64,000 nucleotides of DNA from Heterostelium album PN500 (GCF_000004825.1 NW_008805073.1:372001-436000); one strand, 5' to 3'; positions 48,241 to 60,151 are shown, numbered from the stretch's first letter. Program-made: numbers and translations. Notes: a model not told the origin generated them from the sequence alone.

Positions 48241-48832
48241 ATGATGAGATCATCAATCATTGCCATCTCTTTATTATTAATCGTGACAATTGCAAAGATC
48301 AATGGTCATCTTTGTATTTTAGATCCACCACAAAGAGGAGCTAAACTTCCATCACCATTGTACGCTGGTGACAACAATTGTTACAAGATCGCATCAAACT
48401 GTGGTGGTGTAGCTGCCGGTAGTCCAGTTGCTTCATACCGTGCTGGTTCCTATCAAACCATCACTTTCCAACAAAACTATAACCATTGGTTCCCAAGTAA
48501 CATTGGATACATGGATGTTGCCATTTCCTACGCAGGTGACAACGGTCAATACCAAACTTTGTACAGCATGCAAGATTTCAACGCTTGGGATATGGTTTCT
48601 CAAACAAACCTTTCAGTTCCAGTAAATATCACAAACCTATAGATCAGAATTGTCATAATAATAATATACAAAACTCTAACAATCAACGATTCGTTTTTTT
48701 CAAACTTCACTATAGGTTACATTCCCAAAGACCAAATGTACAAGCTGTGTATTAAGAGTCAGATACATTTCCAACAACTCTGGTGAACCAAACCCAGATT
48801 TCTACCAATGCTCTGATATTACATTACATTAA
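48241..48832 (+). CDS. Small secreted LPMO-like (chitin-binding type 4) protein, two exons
   Basis: Exons 48241-48621 and 48716-48832 (donor GTAAAT, acceptor TATAG; without splicing the frame ends six codons later) give 165 residues. The predicted signal peptide ends KING|HLCILDPPQRG, leaving histidine as the mature N-terminus, as in copper histidine-brace polysaccharide monooxygenases. A second His is at NYNHWF (about residue 82). The C-terminus CTSCVLRVRY...PDFYQCSDITLH matches the LPMO core end, with a Phe/Tyr near the expected axial position. There are six Cys in disulfide-like pairs. At about 143 mature residues it is shorter than usual AA10/AA15 enzymes, so activity is inferred, not shown. 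Confidence 0.7.
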
Positions 48833-49113
48833 ATTAATTACATTGTTAATAAATTAATTTCAAAAAGAATATTTAACAAATCAATAAAAAAAAAGAAGAG
48901 ATTTTTTTTTTTTGTAATATGTATTTCGTTTCCTGGAGTTTGCAATCGATTAGACCAGTTTTTAAAAAAAAAGATCTGGTATACCAGTTTAATTAATTTT
49001 TATTTATAAATACTAATGTTTAATATTAGTTTTTCGCAGTTTTCTTTGTTTGTTTGTTTTTAGGTTGTATTGATATATATTTTTTGTTTATATATTATTA
49101 ATTTTTTCGTTAT

Positions 49114-50837
49114 TTATTTGAGTGAAGTTCCAAAATAACGGTCAGAATAATTACCTACACCTGGTAAGATGAAACCTTTCTCTGACAATCCATCGTCCAA
49201 AGCACCAGTGACAATCTTTAACTCTGGGAAACAATAGCTGAGTGTAAGAGCACCCTTTAGTGAGGAAACGACAGTAACAAAAATAATCTTATTCTCTGGA
49301 ACACCGTGATCCAAGAGAATTCTAATGGCCATTTGCGACGATGCACCAGATGCAATGGTTGGATCCAACACCAATACATGTGAATCTGTTAAATCTGGTA
49401 ATCTTTCATAGAACAACTAAATACATAAATAATGAATTAATTAATTATGCTGCTGTTTGAACATTTCCAATTATTATTATTATTATTATTTAGATTTAAA
49501 TTTACTTACATGTGGTTGTTTGTTTTCATCTGATTGAATTAATACTTTTCCAGTTTTGATACCCTTGCAGATCGATCTTAATGGTTGTTCCATGCAACTT
49601 CCAGCACGGAGTACACTGAGTGCGCATAGATTGTAGTCGGGTTCGACACCTTTATATTCGGTTCCTACTGGTGTGACCACGGTCTTCTCCTTGAATGGCA
49701 AATGAGTGAGTGCCTCTTCGATGATCATATTGACCAAACGATCAGAGTAGAAAACAAAGTTACCGACATCGGTATTCTTGTTTCTCAAGATCGAGAGTAA
49801 TGCACGAACCTGGTTGGTAGGTGGCAAGATATGAATATTCTTTGGCAAATTGTCTTTGGTAACACCCTCGACAATATTGATTGGCTTTTGTGGAGTGTAA
49901 CCTCTGTCTTTCAATTTCAATCTAATATGTTGAGTCAACAAATCGATGGCAACAATATTATCTGAACCTCTTGGAATAATAACATCTGCATGTTTCTTGG
50001 TCTGCCATATTGAAATAAACAAAACAAACAAAAAATTAACTATTTATATTCTCTAGAGAAATCTATTCCAAACATAACATTTAATTTTACTTACTGGTAA
50101 AATATAATCATCAAATGAAGGTTTAACAAATTTAGTATATTGTAAAATGACACTGTCTACTGTTCTTCCACGTTCAGCAATATCTCTTCTCACTTTTGAA
50201 ATAATAAAGAAGAAACAAAAAAAAATAAAGTTAATACGTTTCTCTGGAAAAAAAAAACAATTTTATATTTACATCTTCTTGCTAAACGAACATCATCATC
50301 GGTATCGATAAAGATTTTGATGTCCATAAGATCTCTTAGTTCCTTGGAGTAGAGTGTGAGGATACCTTCGAGAATGATGACATCAGCACCGTAGACAGTC
50401 TCCTGACGTTGCAGACGACTGTGAGTCTTGAAGTCATAGATTGGAATATGTACACGCTTGCCTTGACGCATGTCAGAGATGGTCTTTACCATCAGGTCGT
50501 AGTCAAAGGCATTGGGGTGATCAAAGTTGTAGCCGGAGGGATCGACATCCTTTCCGATGGGCTTGTAGAACGAGTCCATCGAGAGCAGCACCACCCAACG
50601 TACATTGAGTGACTCGATGACACGGTGACACACACTGGTCTTACCGGAGGCACTACCACCACAAACACCGATCACCAATGGACATCTTGGCTTACCGGTG
50701 GTATCGTACCAAGGTGGTCTACCGAGTGTATATGTTTTCTTGCTATTGCTACTCTCAATGATTTGAACATCATTGTTTGGTTGTTGTTGATTCAATTCAT
50801 TATTATTATTACTAACACTATTACTACTGCTAGACAT
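49114..50837 (-). CDS. Uridine kinase-uracil phosphoribosyltransferase fusion, four exons
   Basis: Pyrimidine salvage. Exons 50837-50273, 50192-50095, 50001-49510 and 49416-49114 give 485 residues. The N-terminal uridine kinase half has a Walker A loop (GVCGGSASGKTS) after a Ser/Asn/Gln-rich leader, then DSFYKP, YDFKTHSR, and LARRLRRDIAERGR, where the first splice falls. The second half has the UPRT fold: SDRLVNMIIEEAL, GVEPDYNLCALSVLRAGSCME, and the PRPP-binding VLDPTIASGASSQMAIRILL. The family is the UCK-like/UPRT fusion found in animals, plants and amoebae; in several homologues the UPRT half is inactive. Here the PRPP loop reads DPTIASGASS, so activity is uncertain but possible. Confidence 0.92.
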
Positions 50838-51318
50838 TTTCTATTATAATATTATTTTCTTCTTTTTTTTTTTGATTGAAAAAGAATGTATAATTTTTCG
50901 TTAACACTCAATTCATCATCAATTCAATCTTAATTTTTTATTTTTAATTTTTTAAACAATTTTTTTTTTTAACCAATTGAACTTTTGATTCGCATCTTTT
51001 CACTTTAGATTATTTTCGTGAATCTCATTATCGAAGATTTAAGAACGAAATTTCGTATACTGATTATCATCATTAATTTATCGCTTGTTGGAAAAATTTA
51101 CATTCTTGAAGGCAAAAAAAAAAAAAAAAAAAAAGAAACATTTTAATTGTTTTTGTTAACAAGTATAACTAACTCTATTAAAGTTTGATTAGTAATTCAA
51201 TCAATACCAGTCCCCGGACTTTCCAAGAAGGGCTTCCTACCTCCACATTTTTTTTTATATGATGAAAATACAATTTTTTTTTTTTTTTTTTGAAGATAAT
51301 GCTCGGAAAATTAATGTT
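50838..51318. other. Intergenic spacer upstream of the UK-UPRT gene
   Basis: 481 bp, AT-rich, with A/T runs at 51113-51134 and 51270-51290. It holds the kinase promoter and the flippase 3' flank. No gene is visible. Confidence 0.5.
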
Positions 51319-54300
51319 TTATTTCTGTATAAGTAATGGAGATGATTCCAGTTGTTCTTCTTCATGTAGATCGTCTTCGTTGTTTAATAGAGAACTGCTA
51401 CCTTCACCATCGATACATTCTTCTTCGTCGCTGTAGATACCGAGTAGTCTTTCTTTTTCGTAGGTCGGTTTGTTGTCGGCTGTAGATTCGTGATCGTAGT
51501 CGTGATCGTCGTCGACAACCACCAGCTCAATGACTTCTTTGTTGCCTTCGATCTTGCGAGCAAAATGCTTGGCAATGGGGTGCGTCAATGTTCGGTAGAG
51601 AAGGAACTTTAGAATCTTTGGTTCGTCGTTGTAGCTGTGCACCTTGACTGTGGTGACACTGTTCAATACCTGTGGTTTGATTTGTGTAAGCTGTCCGCTC
51701 GATAGCTTTCTGATTTGATTGACCATTTGCACCAGTGTCGGATTCTGCATCTGAAGAATATACTCGATCGAGATGACCGGAATGATACAGGTGACCAACA
51801 TCAAGAACAGCGAGCCCCAGAACGAATCGGATTGCACGAGATGCGTCATCACCGTGTAGAAATCACTGGTGGAGATGGCATTCAATATCAACACACAGAA
51901 CACATACACTGGAATCGTTCCCCATATCAATATGTGATTGATCCAAGAGATTGAGTGTGACTCAAAGAAAAGCGTTAGCGATTGTAGAATGATGATTCCG
52001 GTGAATGAGATCATCGAGAACGAGTTGTAGTCAATGGTGGACCCGGTTGCGGTGCATGCGTAGTAGCCTGCATTCATAGTGAAAACGAGAATCGCCTGGA
52101 ATGCAGCTCGCACTGCCCACTGTCCAAAGGTGGAGAGATTGAACGCCTTACCTTCTTGGCTCTGTGTATAGAGGAATGGATTCCTTCTGAGAATGGACTC
52201 TGGCAGATCCTTATCCAGGATGAATCCGACAATGGGCAGACCGGTGAATACAATGTTGTAGGTGGTGAGCGAGAACGTGTTGAAGAACGATGTACCGGCA
52301 AAGTCAGAGAACAGCTGATACAATATCTGAATGAAGCAAATGAATAGCGATTTGTAGAAACTGTAGTTGGCAACGAAACTGGTTCTCAAGTAGGAGTAAC
52401 GTCCGTGTATAAAGATGAGATCTCTCAGGAATTTGAAACGCGCCACTGAGTAGTCGGCAGCACGCGACGCTTGCAGACCTTCGCGTCCAGCAATACCGAC
52501 ACCGACATTCGCTTCTTGGATCATCGACACATCGTTTCCACCATCACCAATCGACAGACATATCTTGCCAGTGTTCTTCACCATTCGTACAACCATTGCC
52601 TTTTGATTGGGTGTCACACGGCAACAGATAACAGAAGACACCAACTTTGTCAATTCCAACAAATGATTCTCTGCATGTGTCATTGCCAATCCCAACACAT
52701 GACCTTCAATAACAACTGTGACATCTGATTTATTATTATTATTATTATTACTATTGTTATTATTATTATTAATTATTATTATTATTATTGTTACTATTAT
52801 ATATTTGTTGTTGATGTTGTTCTGTTGATGATTTTATAATATCATGTATTTCTATTATGGAATCTAAAACGTCACGTGCAGACAGCTTAGTGTCAGCACC
52901 GGTTTTACCGTCGTCGTTCTGGGCGACCGGCTTTCCAACGGTGAATATCTTGCATTCCTTTCCGATGAGGTGGCAAGAGTGAGCGATTTGAATGGCAGTG
53001 GAGTACTTGTCACCTGTCAACATCCAAACTTTGATATTGGCCTGTCGCAAATCGTAGATAGTCTCTGGCACTTCATCCTGTAACTTATCTTCGATAGCGG
53101 TGATACCAAGCAATCTTAGATTACACTCCAACACATTGTAGGTATCAAACAGCTGTTGTTGTCTATTCTGTATGGCTACACTTGCAGGTTGATAATATCT
53201 AGTGAACCACTGGTTGTATTCTTCCTCCTTGATGATTCTCTCTGATATACATAGAGTTCTCAAACCAATAGATGCGAAATCTTCAATATGTACAATTGAA
53301 TTACGATAATCATCTATAATTATTATAATTATTATTGTTGTTGTTAATAAAACACCAAAATAAACAGATTATCTTTACACCACATATATATATATATTTA
53401 CCTTTAACCAATCTTTGGAAAATAACATCATCTGCACCTTTTGTAATGATTTTAATGATGTTTGTTTTTGTATCTCTAATGACAACACTCATACGCTTAC
53501 GATCAGAGTTGAATTCGAATGAATGAAGTAGTTGATATTCTCTTGGTTCGCCTTTAACCTGTATCTTTAGAGATGTAGATGTTTTACCTATAAACTTTAT
53601 ATCTAAAATCGATGCTGCTTTGACTAATGCTTCTTCATCTGGTGAAGATGCTTTATAATGTATATCACCATTACTAAATATATATCATATAATATTTAGT
53701 TAGTTGTTCTAAACAAAAGTAGCAAACTTTGACTAGTGTACTTACGGTTGATTCGATGTTAATACAGTGTGACAAAGTGATAGCGCCGTAAAGAATTCAA
53801 TTACTGAATGATTGTTGTCTGCTATTTGCTGTTGTAGTGAGCTGTCGGTGAGTGCACTACCGTTTCTTCCGTAGATTTGGTTGTCTATCGAACATTTCGA
53901 GAAGAGCATTACGTTCTCTGTCAACGTTCCGGTCTTGTCGGTGAAGATGTATTCGATCTGACCGAGATCTTCGCTGAGTGCAGTGCTGTTGGCCACCGCA
54001 TACGAGTCGGTCGCCTTGTTGTACATCCTCTGATCCCAGCCGATGAACAGTGCATACGAGTACTTGACGACGTCGATCGTCACCTTCAACGAGATCGGAA
54101 TCATCATGGAATTCAACAGCAGGAAACGCAGAGGAATAATAATGAACTCGTACCACGGCGAATGATAGTCTTTCGAGTATCCGAGATACCAGAGCGTGTC
54201 GAGTTCGCGCCGTCTAATCGACTCACCGATCGCACCGAATATCACGACCAAGAGCAACTGCAAACAGAAAATGAATATCGTTATCATGTTGATAGCTTTA

Positions 54301-55573
54301 TCGAGCTTCGTTATCTTGGTCGGTGGAATCTTCTTGTTCTTGCCGACCTTTGTTTCGTTGCCGGTGTAGACGACGATGCCGTAGATGTAGTCGGTGTTGC
54401 GCAGGTGTGTCGCCTGCAGAAGTAGATTGGAGGTGTCGAGATTGACCCAATCGGCCTGTGTGTAGGTGTTGACGCGACTACTGGTGACCATCGACATACG
54501 CGCATCAAACTTGTAGATATCGGCACTGGGTCGCGGACACTCAATGACGCCACGGAACTTGTTCAGCTCGGCGACGCTATTCAGCTTGGCAGTGGCAGCC
54601 GGTGCACTTCTCGTCTTCAAATCGGTCTCACCATCCAAATTGGCAGTCTGAACATAACAAACACCATCGGCATCGGAAGTAGACAACACCACTAAATCCG
54701 CCGGTATCTCAGAGTCATTCTCCAAATAAATGATATCACCAACAGCTATCTCTGAACTTTTTATCGATATTAAACTATTATTATTATTACTATTATTTCT
54801 TATAACTTTATATATTCTATTGTTTGCTTGATGATCTCTTCTACGTCTGTTGATATCGTCATACGCTTCTTTTATGGCGGAGATTGCGAAAATGAAAATG
54901 AGTGCACCCCACGTCGAGATGGGGTCGACCGGTGTGATCGCAGGAAACAACTGGAGAACACCAATCATAAGAAAATATATATTCATAGGTCGACCAAATT
55001 GCTCGATAATATTCTTTGGCAGGAAACTGAGTGCCGTGTACTTTGTATTGCTAATAACATTGGTCGGATAGTTTAGATTTCTCTCTGGATCATTGGCATA
55101 TACATTTCTAGTTATAGGTTCATCGGAATCATCTTTTCTCCCCAGTATCCTTTTTACCTTTATAATATATATAAGATATTAAGATATTTAAGATATTAAT
55201 ATTAATATCATCATTATCATCATCATCATTGTCAACGATAATATATATAATATCACTCAATCATGATGATAATTACCGTTTTCAAAACTTTTTTTATAGT
55301 AGAATTCATTATTCCTCTAAATTGACTAAAGTTGCCGCTTCTATCTTTTCTCTCCTCTGGTAGTTTGATTGATACAGAAGATGAAGATGCTATATCTATA
55401 TCGATGTCACTGTCACTGTTACAGTTACTATTATTAATGCTACCTCTAGTGTTGTTATTGTTGTTCCTGTTAGCAATCGATAATCTCTTTCTATACTTCT
55501 TATCGACTACACCACAACTTCCACTATTACTACTACTACTCTTATCGCTATTGTTGTTGCTATTATTTTCCAC
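51319..55573 (-). CDS. P4-type ATPase (phospholipid flippase), 5' end not resolved, one frame break
   Basis: Aminophospholipid-flipping P-type ATPase. Exons on the minus strand: 55573-55277 (5' end open), 55157-53746, 53673-53402 and 53313-51319, about 1320 residues. P4 hallmarks are present: YVQTANLDGETDLKTR, the PISL motif in MMIPISLKV, the phosphorylation site FTDKTGTLTEN, KWMLTGDK-like VWMLTGDK, and SIGDGGNDVSMI, followed by the C-terminal membrane helices. The first exon begins at a splice acceptor (TTCAAAG|GTGGAAAAT), so an upstream exon with the start codon remains unfound; the ATG at 55299 is a fallback. At about 52771-52772 an extra T in an (AAT)n run shifts the frame within a non-conserved Asn loop of the cytoplasmic domain; the conserved sequence continues in the shifted frame. 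Confidence 0.85.
52734..52800 (-). repeat. (AAT)n Asn-encoding repeat with a one-base frame slip
   Basis: Read on the minus strand, AAT triplets run in two phases separated by one extra T (AATAATTAATAAT at about 52768-52780). The conserved flippase frame enters in one phase and leaves in the other. Confidence 0.75.
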
Positions 55574-56492
55574 CTTTGAAATATATTTTTCAAAATTGTA
55601 AAATTGTGAGAATCACACTAATATTATTATTACTACTACTTCTACCTCTACTATTTAGTCTGATTGCTAATATCTAGATACGCTGTATGTCTATGACTAA
55701 AAAGTGGTGATGGTGGTGGTGCACTATTTGATTATAATTGAGTTTAGTTCGAAACGTTCTTTTAAAATGAATAATAAATAAATATAATAAATAATAAATA
55801 AATAAAAACTTTTAAAAATACTAATGATTGATTGTATTGCTATTAATTAATTAATTTGTTAATAATTTATATTTTATGCCAACCAAATAAATAATAATCA
55901 AGTAAAGTTGTTGTTTGTGAGAGTTGTTATGAGTGAATGTGGGGGGGTGTGATGTGGATTATGGTGTATTTTGGTGAAAGGTTATTTTATTTATCTATTT
56001 TTTTGATTAATTTTGTAATACTCGTAGTTATTGAAATAATTACTTTATTATCTTTAAAAAAAACTTCTTCTTTTTTGAAACTAAACTACTTTATGATCTT
56101 TTGTTGTGGTGATGAATGATCAAAAGTCACAACAATCAACAATAATAATAATAAAAAAGATCTTTTTTGTATAATATTACCAGCTTATTTTTCAAGTTTT
56201 TGTGTGTTTTATCATTTGCTGTAAAAAAAATTAAAAAAATAAAAACAAAAATCAACAAAAATTAATTTTTTCTTAAAAATTAGAGTGATTGGTTATTCAA
56301 AATACTCATATTTTTTGCCAAATGACGTCAAAAAATTATCGTCATTGAGAAAAACTGTAATGTAGTTTTTCGAATGATTGAAGTGCAAACGTTGATGATG
56401 TAATTATTTAACTCTAAAAACAGAAATATCTTAATATTAAATCAAATCAATGATTTAGAATCTATAAACAATTTAATTCATTCATTTGTATT
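55574..56492. other. Region between the flippase and the EF-hand gene
   Basis: About 920 bp. The missing 5' exon of the flippase should lie here or in 5' UTR introns, but I see no minus-strand ATG in frame near the acceptor. The stretch just beyond 55573 has CCACCACCATCACCAC-type A/C-rich sequence on the minus strand. The rest is AT-rich. Confidence 0.45.
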
Positions 56493-58622
56493 TTATTTCA
56501 AATTAAAATGTGACACTGATCTTGTTGGTAGTGATCTAGGTGTATTTACAGGACTTGGATTATTATTATTATTATTATTACTGTTATTATTGTTATTATT
56601 ATTATTATTATTGTTGTTATTATTATTACTTTGGAAATTAAATAATTTTCTTGATAAAAGTGGACGTTTCTGTGGTGTACGTAGTCTTGAAAGTTTCTCT
56701 TGGAGTGCTTTCAAAAATATTTTACGCGTGGTGACTTTGTCGAGAATCAACTGCCATTCCTCCTCGGTGATAGTGGCGGCGATCTCAAAGTTGACGATAC
56801 GATGCTCCAGTAGGTGGTCTTTGATGTAGTGCTTGTGACGCTCGTCCAGCTTGACGGAACTGCTGTCGAGCCACAGCAGGAAGTCCTCGTTGAACATTGG
56901 CTTTGGTTGCTGCTGTTGTGGTTTTCCATCGTTGTTGCTGCTGCCGTCAAAGTTGGCGTTGTCGTCATTGACGGTACCGGTACCAGATCGCTGCACTATC
57001 GGCTCAGAGTAATCGGGATCGTGGTAGAGTATCTTGAGAAACGAGTACGAAGAACGGTCCCATTCATCTAATATTACAAAATAGTACAGCAGAAACATCT
57101 CAAAGTTGATCTGATCAAATATTACAATATTGAATCGTTCAAGTGAGTTTAACACTTGATATTCTGGAATGCCGAGAATCTTGGCAAACTTGGTGAAACT
57201 ATGAAAATTAATAGTTAATTCTTCTAATAAACTTGTATTTATATTATTACTATTATTATTATTATTATTTTGTAAACTATTATTATTATTGTTATTTATA
57301 CTATTATTATTATTATTTATATTACTATTATTATTTAAATTACTATTATTTTTCATATTATTATTATTACTATAGTTATTATTGTTATCAAAATTGTTAT
57401 TGTTATTATTATTTAAACCTCTATCACCACCAGCAGCCATAATTTCAAACATTACACGACTGTGCTGGTAGAGGAATTTGGTGGTTTGTCCACACTCGCG
57501 CGAGGCGTACAGTGCTACCAGAAGGAAGAATTCCTCAAATCCAACGACACCAATGTCATCACGGTCCAATGCATCAAACATATCCAGAACATGAAAGGTA
57601 GAGAAATCAGTGAGATGGCGTAGTAGTATGACAAATTGAGATTCACCCATAGTAAAGTCTGTCAGCTGTGTATTGCGTTCGTACCATGCCTTCGCCGATG
57701 CAAATCCTGACTCTGTATAGAGTTTCTCAAACAATGTTCGTTGTTTCAGCCTGTTATGGTTTGGTGGTTTATACGTATTATTACTATTATTATTATTAGA
57801 ATTAGTGTTGTTGTTATTGTTGTTTGAATTACTATTGTTATTGTTATTGTTTGAATTACTTCTATTTGTGGATGGTGGTGATATCTGGTTGTTTTGACTA
57901 TTTTGGTTATTTTGACTATTTTGGTTATTTATTACTGCACTGTTGTTTAGACTGTTTGTGTGTTGTTGTTGTTGTTGGTTGTGTGGTGAGCGGGGTGACA
58001 TGTAGCCTGTTGGTGTAGAGGTGACACTTGAGGTGGGCGGCGACGACACGTTGTAGTGTTGCGAGTCATAGTCTATGCTGTTTGCTAGCGGTGAGAAAGC
58101 AATCGGTGAACACGACGACAGAATCGAAGAGCCAACCGGTGACGGTGAGAACGAACTCGACAGTGGTACCAGAGTGGACGTCAGTACAAACGGTATATGT
58201 GGTTTTTGTGGTGTTGTTAAACTATCTTCATCATCTTTATTATTATTTACATTAAATTTAATAGTTGTTGTGGTAGTACTTGTTGTTGTACTATTACTAT
58301 TACTACCACTTGTTGATGTTACATTATTATTATTACTATGATTTTCTTTATCTTTATCTTTTACATCTTTATCTTTATCTTTTTCTTTATCTTTATCTTT
58401 TAAATCTTTATCTTTTACATCTTTATCTTTTTCTTTATCTTTATCTTTTTCTTTATCTTTATCCTTATCCTTATCTTTATCTCTATCTTTATGAGTGGTT
58501 TTAGGTGATTGTTGTGCTGCTGTTGTTGTTGTTGAATCTGGTGGAGTTGTTGTTGTTGTAGTTAGATCATTATGGTTTGTTCCAAGTATAATTGTTTTAA
58601 GTAGATCAATATTGATCTTCAT
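56493..58622 (-). CDS. EF-hand protein resembling EFCAB9, with long low-complexity regions
   Basis: Single exon, 709 residues. Residues 44-95 are a Lys/Asp/Glu repeat (KDKDKEKD), then Ser/Thr/Pro and Asn/Gln-rich sequence to about 285. A conserved segment at about 330-400 (LRHLTDFSTFHVLDMFDALD...GFEEFFLLVALY...FLYQHSRVMFEI) closely resembles the EF-hand core of EFCAB9-type proteins. Its loop DRDDIGVVGFEE has the loop Gly and final Glu but not all ligands, so calcium binding is uncertain. A second EF-like segment (about 480-540) follows an Asn-rich insert, then a SAM-like helical domain (about 600-665, EDFLLWLDSSSVKLDERH...). The precise function is unknown. Confidence 0.65.
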   Translation of the reverse strand: MKINIDLLKTIILGTNHNDLTTTTTTPPDSTTTTAAQQSPKTTHKDRDKDKDKDKDKEKDKDKEKDKDVKDKDLKDKDKEKDKDKDVKDKDKENHSNNNNVTSTSGSNSNSTTTSTTTTTIKFNVNNNKDDEDSLTTPQKPHIPFVLTSTLVPLSSSFSPSPVGSSILSSCSPIAFSPLANSIDYDSQHYNVSSPPTSSVTSTPTGYMSPRSPHNQQQQQHTNSLNNSAVINNQNSQNNQNSQNNQISPPSTNRSNSNNNNNNSNSNNNNNNTNSNNNNSNNTYKPPNHNRLKQRTLFEKLYTESGFASAKAWYERNTQLTDFTMGESQFVILLRHLTDFSTFHVLDMFDALDRDDIGVVGFEEFFLLVALYASRECGQTTKFLYQHSRVMFEIMAAGGDRGLNNNNNNNFDNNNNYSNNNNMKNNSNLNNNSNINNNNNSINNNNNNSLQNNNNNNSNNINTSLLEELTINFHSFTKFAKILGIPEYQVLNSLERFNIVIFDQINFEMFLLYYFVILDEWDRSSYSFLKILYHDPDYSEPIVQRSGTGTVNDDNANFDGSSNNDGKPQQQQPKPMFNEDFLLWLDSSSVKLDERHKHYIKDHLLEHRIVNFEIAATITEEEWQLILDKVTTRKIFLKALQEKLSRLRTPQKRPLLSRKLFNFQSNNNNNNNNNNNNNNNSNNNNNNNPSPVNTPRSLPTRSVSHFNLK
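57226..57420 (-). repeat. (AAT)n-rich Asn-encoding repeat
   Basis: Interrupted AAT/AAC triplets splitting the EF-hand region of the host protein with an Asn-rich insert. Confidence 0.8.
58340..58492 (-). repeat. TCTTTA-type hexanucleotide repeat (Lys-Asp/Glu codons)
   Basis: About 150 bp of TTATCT/TTTTTCTTTATC units on the plus strand, read on the minus strand as AAAGAT and AAAGAA (Lys-Asp, Lys-Glu). It produces a charged single-helix-like stretch near the N-terminus of the EF-hand protein. Confidence 0.85.
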
Positions 58623-59797
58623 CTTGATTGTTTAGTTTCATCCAAATCTCTGACACACTGCACTGATACTACTACTATTATGATTGATTAAATTTATAAA
58701 TGCTTTCAAATACTTCAACATAAAAATAACATATTTTTATTGTATTCTATTATTTACTGGTGTAGAACTATGAATAGTTAATGATATAGCTATAAAACTG
58801 ACGATTAATGTACAATCAAATGATAGTAATAGAATGTTTTATTTTAATTATTACGAATTTTTTTTTATTGGGCAATCAGTTTTTTTTTATTTTTTATTTT
58901 TTATTTTTTTTTATATTTATTTATTTTTAGACTTTACTTGCAATATATAAGAACAGATTTCCTCATATCTTATTAAATAATTATAAATATAAATATTTAT
59001 TTAATTTTTTGAAAACTAAAAAATTGATATACTTTTTTTTTTCTTTTTTACTTTTTTGTCACTCAAATTTAATGAATCTTGTATTTAAATAAAGATAGGT
59101 AACCTATTTATATTAAATTAAATTGATTTGTTTTTCATTCTTTTTAATCTATTTTTCAATTTCAATAGTAAAAAGAAACAAATAAATTTGAATAATAAAA
59201 AAACGGTATATTTAAAAACTCTTAATATTTTTGATTTTTAGTAAAAGAAATTTCAAATGAACTTCTTGAAGTAGGTTTGTATAAATTATAAGAAAATAAA
59301 TTGATATGAACAACCAAAAAAGGTAAACTCTGATCTTTGTTCTTGAAATTTTAGAAATTTCAACAGAAATTTAAATCAATCAAAATTCATCGATTTGAGT
59401 GCATTTTTTGCAAAAAAAAACAAAACCCTTTGATCTTAATCTTATGATCAGCAAATTTAATAAAAATTATTCTAATTCGGTATTTTTAAGATGAAATATC
59501 TATTTGAAAAAACAATACATCCAAAAGCCTCTTAGGACCCTTTATTTACTCTACAAATTGTAAAGGGAAAACAATGCAAATTCTAAAAAAGATATTTTCA
59601 ATAAGATCTTAAACTTTCGGTAATCAAATAATAAACTTTATTTTATTTTAAATTATTTAAAAATCAAGAGACTTTATTTAATCCTTAACAAAGATAGGTT
59701 GTATTTTTTTAATAATAATAATTGTTTCATTAAACAAATATCCAATTCTATAAATAAATTTAATTATTTAAAAACAATTAAAAAATATTTAGTGAAG
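58623..59797. other. Divergent intergenic region
   Basis: About 1.2 kb of AT-rich DNA between the EF-hand gene and the small secreted protein gene. T-runs at 58858-58911 and 59033-59058. No gene is seen. Confidence 0.5.
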
Positions 59798-60151
59798 ATG
59801 AAATCTACAACAATTTTATTAGTTTCAGCAATTGTACTTTGCTTTGCTTTAGCAAGTTTGTCACAATCCACAGTTCAATATTGTGAATACTGCACTGAAG
59901 AGGATCAATGTGATACCAGTGTCCCTTTGAAATGTGTAAACCTCAATACAACAGAGTGCACCTTGTTCACCGACCCATGCGGCTTCATACCCGAACCATA
60001 CTACGTCTATATCCACCCAGCCATTCCCGAAGTCAAGATTACCTTATTCTTAGATCAAGTTTGCCGCGAACCAATTTCCGAACCAACCAAGTACACTTGT
60101 GGAGATTGTGTATCAGGTGGATTCTTTAATTGTTCATCCAAGTTTGAATAG
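59798..60151 (+). CDS. Small secreted Cys-rich protein of unknown function
   Basis: Start at 59798 (MKSTTILLVSAIVLCFALAS, a signal peptide); an upstream in-frame stretch from 59699 is Asn/Ile-rich and looks untranslated. 117 residues. The mature part is rich in Cys (YCEYC, EEDQCD, LKCVN, ECTLF, DPCGF, VCREP, YTCGDC, FNCSS). No family recognised. A small disulfide-stabilised extracellular protein is likely. The stop is followed by ATAATAATAT and AATAAA-type signals. Confidence 0.75.
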   Translation: MKSTTILLVSAIVLCFALASLSQSTVQYCEYCTEEDQCDTSVPLKCVNLNTTECTLFTDPCGFIPEPYYVYIHPAIPEVKITLFLDQVCREPISEPTKYTCGDCVSGGFFNCSSKFE

